Origin: Actinomycetes bacterium
Lineage (GTDB): Bacteria; Actinomycetota; Acidimicrobiia; Acidimicrobiales; Palsa-688
Length of the DNA stretch: 9,138 nt
Reading direction: 5' to 3'
Assembly (NCBI GenBank): GCA_021827225.1
Contig: JAKAXG010000128.1
Coordinates: forward strand, 1 to 9,138
A model generated the notes under the pieces. It was not told where the DNA came from. It did no database searches and saw only the letters and a program-made list of their open reading frames with translations. A program made the position numbers and the translations under genes. This document shows, piece after piece, positions 1 through 4,145 of this stretch (position 1 is its first letter; each line of letters begins with the position of its first letter).

Positions 1-113
1 CGGGCTGGCACCTCGTTCGCAAGCCAGAAGCAAGCCTCGGCAGACGGTTCGTGAACCCAGCCCATCGGATCAACCGACGCTAGGACAAGCCCAGCACCAG
101 GATCGATTATCAA
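1..113 (-). CDS. Possible N-terminal part of an unrecognised protein, cut by the left edge
   Basis: On the minus strand an open frame begins after a TGA at 116-114 and runs off the left edge. Its 37 codons look protein-like, including the stretches LIIDPGAGLVLASVDP and EPSAEACFWLANEVPA. The first possible starts are TTG at 113 or ATG at 65, and neither has a recognisable ribosome binding site. Because the protein-like sequence begins upstream of the ATG, either TTG is the start or the gene has lost its 5' end. Roughly 60% of its codons end in G or C, clearly fewer than in the right-hand genes, as expected for acquired or decaying DNA. I do not recognise the family. It lies about 290 bases downstream of the HEPN gene on the same strand. 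Confidence 0.33.
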   Translation of the reverse strand, partial: MIIDPGAGLVLASVDPMGWVHEPSAEACFWLANEVPA

Positions 114-402
114 TCAGACGGCTACGGTCACCGCAAGTCAGACCGGCTCCCCGGCGCTCCGGTACCGAATGTGCGAGCAGAACGTGCGGGCGCAGCACAG
201 GCGGAAGGGCGATAGAGACTGGCGCCGCGTGCCTCATACCGCGCGGTGATATCCAGGTGGGGCATAGCCGGAATGTGCCGGTAGGGGTCGGACCATAACG
301 CGGGCTCAGAAGCAGTCCCTCCGGAGTCGCGTAGGGCGGCCGAACGGCGACCGCCTCGCCTGGCGTCCTGCCCATTGGCGTCGTTCAGACAAGCACCCGG
401 GA
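114..402. other. Stretch between the HEPN gene and the left-edge fragment with no supportable gene
   Basis: Two overlapping minus-strand reading frames of about 100 codons cross this stretch. Neither shows a recognisable domain, a ribosome binding site or consistent G/C-ended codons, and both are rich in Arg, Pro and Ala, as chance frames in GC-rich DNA are. The DNA looks less GC-biased than the right-hand half of the window. It could be decayed coding sequence. I see no convincing terminator for the HEPN gene, no tRNA and no clear repeat. Confidence 0.4.
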
Positions 403-795
403 TCAGATTGCTGTCACTCTCACACGAGCGGCATCGAGGAGGAGCGCAGCGTGGCGGACGCAAGCGGCGGCATCGGCTGAAGCGACGTCTCTGGATTCGT
501 AGGCGGCCTGGGTCTTTCGGTCGAGAACCCGCTTGAGCGAGCTGGCCAGCTTCCGGTCGACCTTCGCCAGTAGCTCGACGGCCGCCAGGTGGCTGCCGTC
601 TGCGGAGCGCTCCCGGAGAGCCAGGCAGCAGAGTGCGTCGGCGGACGCGATGGCGGAGTGGATGGCGTTGGTGGCTATGACGTCCGGGTTGCTGGCTCGT
701 TCGGCGGCTTCAAGGAAGTCTTCGGCGTCGTGGAGCCGGGCCCGGGCGTCGGTGACATCGCACGCGGCACGCCGGCCGATCGGGCGCGGAGTCAT
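403..795 (-). CDS. HEPN-domain protein, predicted RNase toxin of an MNT/HEPN pair
   Basis: The 130-residue, mostly helical protein has the size and layout of a HEPN toxin of the HepT type. HEPN toxins of such pairs are RNases whose active site forms at a dimer interface through an Rx4-6H motif. Here R63 and H69 form Rx5H in RSADGSH, preceded by the helix ATNAIHSAIASADALC (residues 41-56) and followed by helices at about 70-93 and 102-127. The ATG at 795-793 overlaps the stop of the upstream nucleotidyltransferase gene (ATGA), so the two are almost certainly translationally coupled in one operon. In characterised HepT, a Tyr two residues after the motif His is AMPylated by MNT. That position is Ala71 here, and the only Tyr in the protein is Y99. 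The HEPN assignment rests on motif, size and partner, not on an alignment. Confidence 0.78.
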   Translation of the reverse strand: MTPRPIGRRAACDVTDARARLHDAEDFLEAAERASNPDVIATNAIHSAIASADALCCLALRERSADGSHLAAVELLAKVDRKLASSLKRVLDRKTQAAYESRDVASADAAACVRHAALLLDAARVRVTAI

Positions 796-1397
796 CGTTG
801 TCGCAGGAGGCTACGGCTGCCGGGCTTCAGTGCCAGTCCGTCCCGCCTGATCGCCTCGACGAGCGGGTTCTGGCTGCCGACGAGCTCGGCGAGGCTGCCC
901 CGGGTGTGCTCGACGAGCTGGAGCCGGTTACCGGTCCAGGCTTCGACGGCGCGGTGCAGATCTGCGACGGCGGTGGTCCACTCGTCGGTGTCGAGACTGG
1001 TGTCAGCCACCACCAGGAGGTCGATGTCTGAATGGCGGTCCCCGTCACCCCGGGCCGCCGACCCGAACATCCAGGCCGCAGAAAGATGCCTCCATTCGGC
1101 CAGATGGTCGGTCAAGCGACTCAGCAGCCGACCACGCGTCTCGACCAACGCTCGGAGGGGATCGGCCAGGAGATGCTCACGGTTGAGGGTCACCAGGAGT
1201 GACTGCCCGGCCCGCTCGGCACGAACCAGCCCGACGTCGCTCAGGTCGTTCACGGTGCCGAGCGCGGTCTGCGCGGAGACCCCGGCGTGCTTGGCGAGCG
1301 TACGGACGGTCACCGGCCGGGCGAGCTGGGCCAGGGCAGACACCACCTGTCCCCGGGCTCCGGGCAGTAGGTCGTCGGCGGGCGACCGAAGATTCAT
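792..1397 (-). CDS. Winged-helix domain fused to a minimal nucleotidyltransferase, predicted antitoxin and autoregulator
   Basis: The 201-residue protein has two parts. Residues about 14-72 resemble a MarR-type winged helix (ALAQLARPVTVRTLAKHAGV, then a recognition-helix-like SAQTALGTVNDLSDVGLV). Residues about 100-185 form a minimal nucleotidyltransferase with GSAARGDGDRHSDIDLLVV at 112-130: G112-S113 plus D124 and D126 of the GS...DxD polymerase-beta signature. In studied MNT/HEPN pairs the MNT enzyme transfers AMP to the HEPN toxin and silences it. Its position upstream of, and ATGA overlap with, the HEPN gene support that role. The DNA-binding domain suggests it also represses its own operon, and three palindromes start five bases upstream of its ATG. 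The ATG at 1397 has no Shine-Dalgarno sequence and may be read from a leaderless transcript. Confidence 0.82.
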   Translation of the reverse strand: MNLRSPADDLLPGARGQVVSALAQLARPVTVRTLAKHAGVSAQTALGTVNDLSDVGLVRAERAGQSLLVTLNREHLLADPLRALVETRGRLLSRLTDHLAEWRHLSAAWMFGSAARGDGDRHSDIDLLVVADTSLDTDEWTTAVADLHRAVEAWTGNRLQLVEHTRGSLAELVGSQNPLVEAIRRDGLALKPGSRSLLRQR

Positions 1398-1401
1398 CGT
1401 G

Positions 1402-1455
1402 TCCAGAATACTGGATACACATCTAGAATACTAGATACACATCTAGAATACTAGA
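1402..1455. promoter_or_regulatory. Three tandem palindromic operators with 20-bp period
   Basis: Three 14-bp imperfect palindromes lie at 1402-1415 (TCCAGAATACTGGA), 1422-1435 and 1442-1455 (both TCTAGAATACTAGA). Each has 5-bp arms that are exact inverted repeats plus a central AT, with two mismatched positions at the centre. The linker tacaca is the same in both gaps, so centres repeat every 20 bp, close to two helical turns. The first is five bases upstream of the start of the wHTH-nucleotidyltransferase gene. The arrangement is what one expects for cooperative binding by a dimeric winged-helix repressor, probably the antitoxin itself. That the sites exist is read directly; the binder is inferred. 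Confidence 0.8.
1405..1410 (-). promoter_or_regulatory. Candidate -10 element for a leaderless toxin-antitoxin transcript
   Basis: On the minus strand TATTCT lies inside the first palindrome and ends seven bases before the ATG at 1397. That is the spacing of a -10 box whose transcription start coincides with the start codon. There is no Shine-Dalgarno sequence, which agrees with leaderless translation, common in actinobacteria. No good -35 box is visible. If correct, a repressor bound to the palindrome would directly cover the promoter. Confidence 0.4.
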
Positions 1456-1701
1456 CGGAAATAGTTCGGCCGATTCCCGGCAGATAGTTCGCCTAGCGAA
1501 GCTTCACGTCTAGTTTCTGGACTACAAAACCGGCGCACGAGACCGTAGTTGAGCGAACCAGTCGGAATTTTTACGCACTCTGACCTGGGCTTTTGTAGTT
1601 CAGCGGGCCAGACGAAGGGCGATCAGGGCGTTTCGAGACCGTCCGATTCGGCCGCTCTCGCATCCCTCCTCGGCCCATCGAGACTACAACACCGGGCCCG
1701 A
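1456..1701. other. Gene-free stretch with short direct and inverted repeats
   Basis: No supportable gene lies here. Repeats that can be read: gactacaaaaccgg (1520-1533) and gactacaacaccgg (1682-1695) differ at one base. Actacaaaa (1521-1529) is inverted as ttttgtagt (1591-1599). Gtagttgagcgaaccag (1545-1561) and gtagttcagcgggccag (1595-1611) are near-copies 50 bp apart. Cgagaccgt occurs at 1538-1546 and 1634-1642, and atagttcg at 1461-1468 and 1484-1491. Ttcgcctagcgaa (1488-1500) is a perfect palindrome with a 3-base centre. TCTAG-TTT-CTGGA (1509-1521) resembles the upstream operators but has a 3-base centre. No terminator is obvious for the gene ending at 1702. The stretch could be regulatory or a remnant of an element boundary. 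Confidence 0.5.
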
Positions 1702-2247
1702 TCAGGGGCTGTGGCTGCCGACCCCGGACTCGCGCAGCGACTCCTCCAGGAGGCGCTTGGCGGTGATCAGATCCAGCCACTCGCCGTCGGCCGTGCCGGC
1801 GCTGCGCCGGCTGTGGGCGGCCAGCAACTCGCTGACCTCCGACACCGCCGCCTGCACGACGCCGCGGTCCCCGCCGGCCATGTTCCACAGTTCGGTCGGG
1901 CCCTGACGGCCGTAGGGGGACGGGCTGCCGGCCAGCTCCCGGGCCCGGCGGGCCAGGTCCGCCGGGGAGGCCCCGGTCCGGGCCTCCGGGGCCTCGGGGC
2001 CGGCCTGCGCCCCGCCGGCCAGGTCGTCGAGGTGGAGCACCGGGCGGCCCCCGATGGACTCCTCGCCGGGGCCGGGGATGCCGGCGGTGTCCACGATGCG
2101 CTCGGTGCCGTAGAGGTGCTCCCACGCATCGGCCTCGGCCGGGCGCAGGTCGTTCCAGGCGTGTCCGCTCCACCCGCAGGGGCAGGTGGCGGTGTGGGAC
2201 CGGCCCCACCGCTTGATGATCACGTGATGGTCTCCGCCCCGAGACAT
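1702..2247 (-). CDS. Unrecognised small protein with a CPCGW motif
   Basis: The 181-residue reading starts at the ATG at 2247. It is chosen because AGGAGGT (2257-2251, minus strand) lies three bases upstream; an upstream ATG at 2355 in the same frame has no such site. Residues 7-47 hold HHVI, H18-T-A-T-C22-P-C24-G-W, a second Trp and AWEHLYG. Short CxCGW segments like this occur in small actinobacterial and phage proteins of unknown function, and C22/C24 with nearby His residues could bind a metal. The middle (about 55-110) is low-complexity, rich in Gly, Ala and Pro. The C-terminal part (about 125-172) looks helical (VVQAAVSEVSELLAAHS, ITAKRLLEESLRES). No membrane segment or signal peptide is seen. 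The IPT gene lies 130 bp upstream on the same strand. The function is unknown. Confidence 0.65.
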   Translation of the reverse strand: MSRGGDHHVIIKRWGRSHTATCPCGWSGHAWNDLRPAEADAWEHLYGTERIVDTAGIPGPGEESIGGRPVLHLDDLAGGAQAGPEAPEARTGASPADLARRARELAGSPSPYGRQGPTELWNMAGGDRGVVQAAVSEVSELLAAHSRRSAGTADGEWLDLITAKRLLEESLRESGVGSHSP

Positions 2248-2327
2248 GTCACCTCCTGGGTGTCGGATACGGACGAGCGTAACCCCCGCCGGTGGGGTCC
2301 AAACCCCGGACTCCCGGCCCTTCGAGT

Positions 2328-2363
2328 GATACGTATTGTCATGAAACAGGTGCAATACGTATC
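2328..2363. promoter_or_regulatory. 11-bp perfect inverted repeat built on ATACGTAT
   Basis: Gatacgtattg at 2328-2338 and caatacgtatc at 2353-2363 are exact reverse complements separated by 14 bp. Each arm itself contains the 8-bp palindrome ATACGTAT (2329-2336 and 2355-2362), so two identical dyads lie 26 bp apart. The site is AT-rich against its surroundings, sits 81-116 bp upstream of the CPCGW gene and just past the stop of the IPT gene. A pair of operator sites for a dimeric regulator is the simplest reading. There is no following U-run, so a terminator is less likely. Confidence 0.55.
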
Positions 2364-2377
2364 GAACGTCATGGCCG

Positions 2378-3244
2378 CTACGGGTAGTTGAACGGGACCG
2401 GCGCCGATGACCCGGTGCCGGTGTCGACCACCACCGGCACCGCCGGCGAGGGGGACACGCCGGTGGGGACCGTGGCCACGCAGGTGGTGCTGCTCGGGCA
2501 GGAAACCGAGGCGGCCACGCCGGCGAAGGTGACGGTGATCACCCCGGAGGGGCTGAACAGGCCCGACCCGCTGATGGTGACGGTCTGCCCGGCGGTGCCG
2601 GCGGCGGGGGAGATGGAAGTCACCGCCGGGCCCCCGCCGGCCGGGACGGTGGTGGCCGGGGTGGTGGTGGCCGGCGGCGGGGCCGTGGTGGTGGTTGGGG
2701 CCGGCGCTGTGGCCCGCTTCGGGGCGGTGGTCGAGTTCCCGGTGGCCGCGGTCCTCCGGTAGGGGTGGGATCCGCCGGAGGTCACGGCGGTGACGGCCAG
2801 GGCTATCAGGGCCAGCGCCGCCACGCCGCCCAGGGCGGCGAGCAGGCGGGGCCCGGGCCGGCCCCCGGGCGACCGCGGTGATCTCCGGGCCGGCCCTGCC
2901 CCCGCCGGGCCGGCCGCCGCGGGGGCCACCGGGTCCACCGGGTCCGCCACCGCCGGTGTTCCGACCGCCGGTGTTCCGCCCGCCGGTGTCGGCCGGTCCA
3001 CCGGCTGGGCCTCGGGGGTGAACTGCATCACCGGGGGGGCCGGCGGAGGGGCGGTCCAGCCCCGGGCATCAGGTTGTACCGGGAGGGCCGCCGGCCCGGT
3101 CCGGCCCTGCTCGGCGCTCCGGCCCAGATCCCGCAGGGCCGACGAGTGGCTGGCCATCCGGCGCCGCAGTCGGCGCCGCTGCCAGATGGGGCCGGCGCCG
3201 GCCAGCAGGGCGGCAGCGCACGCGGCGAGGATGACTCCGGTCAT
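2378..3244 (-). CDS. Two-helix membrane protein with an extracellular IPT/TIG domain
   Basis: The 288-residue reading starts at the ATG at 3244, with AGGAGGA (3257-3251) six bases upstream. Order of parts: a hydrophobic segment at about 3-20 (VILAACAAALLAGAGPIW) followed by a positive QRRRLRRR; a disordered Pro/Ala-rich region at about 30-130 with a GTPAV repeat; a second membrane segment at about 135-153 (LAALGGVAALALIALAVTAV); a Thr/Pro-rich linker at about 165-200; and an IPT/TIG immunoglobulin-like domain at about 203-288, opening with VTSISPAAGTAGQTVTISG, carrying two Cys (SCPSSTTC) that could form a disulfide, and closing with FNYP. By the positive-inside rule the Pro-rich region is cytoplasmic and the IPT domain outside. 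IPT/TIG domains typically serve in surface binding. The partner is not shown. A longer frame upstream on this strand is antisense to the antiporter and is not used. Confidence 0.75.
   Translation of the reverse strand: MTGVILAACAAALLAGAGPIWQRRRLRRRMASHSSALRDLGRSAEQGRTGPAALPVQPDARGWTAPPPAPPVMQFTPEAQPVDRPTPAGGTPAVGTPAVADPVDPVAPAAAGPAGAGPARRSPRSPGGRPGPRLLAALGGVAALALIALAVTAVTSGGSHPYRRTAATGNSTTAPKRATAPAPTTTTAPPPATTTPATTVPAGGGPAVTSISPAAGTAGQTVTISGSGLFSPSGVITVTFAGVAASVSCPSSTTCVATVPTGVSPSPAVPVVVDTGTGSSAPVPFNYP
2951..2990. repeat. 15-bp tandem repeat inside the IPT/TIG gene
   Basis: Cgccggtgttccgac, cgccggtgttccgcc and a partial third copy cgccggtgtc follow each other at a 15-bp period. On the coding (minus) strand they encode the five-residue repeat seen in GGTPAVGTPAV, within the cytoplasmic Pro-rich region. 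Copy number may vary between strains. Confidence 0.7.
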
Positions 3245-3264
3245 GCTGGTTCCTCCTACCCCGG

Positions 3265-3286
3265 CGCCGGTGCCCGGACACCGGCG
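3265..3286. other. Stem-loop in the IPT gene leader
   Basis: Cgccggtg (3265-3272) and caccggcg (3279-3286) form a perfect 8-bp stem around a 6-base loop, starting 21 bases upstream of the IPT/TIG start codon and 8 bases beyond its ribosome binding site. If transcribed in the IPT leader it could influence translation. GC-rich palindromes of this size also arise by chance in such DNA. Confidence 0.35.
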
Positions 3287-3329
3287 GGGACCGCCCCCAG
3301 GTTGCCACCCGGAGGAGGAAATCGGTACC

Positions 3330-3348
3330 ACGCCGGGTGCCCCGGCGT
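3330..3348. other. Perfect 8-bp stem with 3-base loop in the divergent promoter region
   Basis: Acgccggg (3330-3337), loop tgc and cccggcgt (3341-3348) form a perfect hairpin in the 147-bp space between the divergent IPT/TIG and hemolysin III-type genes. It could be an operator or an RNA structure. No U-run follows on either strand, so it is not a typical terminator. Confidence 0.4.
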
Positions 3349-3391
3349 AACTTCCGCTCATAGCCCGGCCGCCACGGCCGAAACACCCTGT

Positions 3392-4114
3392 ATGAGGGCC
3401 ATTCGGCCATACGCCCAGATGCCGGTGCCGGCGGCCGGCGCGCTGCCCGCCGCCCCGGTCATCCCGGCCGGCTCGCTGCGCCTGTCGGGCAGCGCCGGCT
3501 GCCCCCGGTGGCGGGGCCGGCTGCACCTGGCGGCGGCCGTGGCCGCCGTCCCCGCCGGGGCGGCCCTGGTGGCCCGCCGCCCGTCGCTCCTGGTGGCCCT
3601 CTACGCCCTCGGGCTGACCGCCCAGTTCGCCGTCAGCTCCGCCTACCATCTCATCCCCTTCGGGGCTCGGGCCCGGCGGCGGATGAGGCAGGCCGATCAC
3701 GCCACCATCTACTTCTTCACCGCGGCGTCGGTGACGGTGTTCTGCCGCTACGCCGTCGGCGGCGGCCTGGGCGTGGCGGTGGCCGCCGCCGCCTGGGCCG
3801 GAGCATCGATCGGGGTGACTATGAAGGTGGCGGCCTTCGACCGGTCGGCCGGAACGGGCGCGGCGCTGTACCTGCTGCTCGGCTGGCTGGCGGCGGTCAC
3901 CCTGCCCCGGGCGGTCCCCCACCTGGCGTGGTCCCAGATGGCCCTGCTCGGGGCGGTGGCGGCGTTCTACAGCGCCGGGGTGGTGGTCCTCTTCACCCGC
4001 CACCCCGACCCGGCCCCGGCGACCTTCGGCTACCACGAGGTGTGGCACGCCGCGGTGGTGGCCGCCTCGGCGTGCTACTTCGCGGTGGTGTGGGGGCTGG
4101 TGCACCCGGTTTGA
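3392..4114 (+). CDS. Hemolysin III / PAQR-family integral membrane protein
   Basis: The 240-residue protein (231 if started at the second ATG, 3419) has about seven hydrophobic segments and the three motifs of the hemolysin III/PAQR superfamily. These are SSAYH (82-86) at the end of the second segment, D102 in ADHATIYFFTAAS, and HEVWH (215-219) in the last segment. In characterised PAQR proteins the corresponding Asp and His residues hold a zinc ion in a membrane hydrolase-like core. Bacterial members are named for a haemolytic activity of one Bacillus protein, and their natural role is generally unknown. Neither ATG has a clear ribosome binding site, so the start is uncertain; the family core begins near residue 45. 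The antiporter gene starts 31 bp downstream and both are probably co-transcribed. The gene is divergent from the IPT/TIG gene. Confidence 0.82.
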   Translation: MRAIRPYAQMPVPAAGALPAAPVIPAGSLRLSGSAGCPRWRGRLHLAAAVAAVPAGAALVARRPSLLVALYALGLTAQFAVSSAYHLIPFGARARRRMRQADHATIYFFTAASVTVFCRYAVGGGLGVAVAAAAWAGASIGVTMKVAAFDRSAGTGAALYLLLGWLAAVTLPRAVPHLAWSQMALLGAVAAFYSAGVVVLFTRHPDPAPATFGYHEVWHAAVVAASACYFAVVWGLVHPV

Positions 4115-4145
4115 CCCGACCCCGTCGGGGGAAGCATCACGTTCC

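Noticed and set aside
1..54. Plus-strand frame ending in TGA at 52-54, as the tail of a gene entering from the left
   Set aside because: Only 17 codons are visible and they show no motif; the minus-strand frame over the same bases reads more like protein.
589..1434. 281-codon plus-strand frame across the toxin-antitoxin module
   Set aside because: It is antisense to the HEPN and nucleotidyltransferase genes, Ser/Arg-rich and without motifs.
1402..1455. CRISPR-like repeat array
   Set aside because: There are only three short units, the 'spacers' are identical 6-base linkers, and each unit is a dyad next to a start codon. This is an operator array.
2355..2355. ATG start at 2355 for the CPCGW protein
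   Set aside because: It lies inside the ATACGTAT inverted repeat with no ribosome binding site, and the added 36 residues look non-coding. The ATG at 2247 has AGGAGGT.
1549..2391. 280-codon plus-strand frame over the CPCGW gene
   Set aside because: It has low-complexity Gly/Ala content and no ribosome binding site; the minus-strand gene has a strong site and a protein-like sequence.
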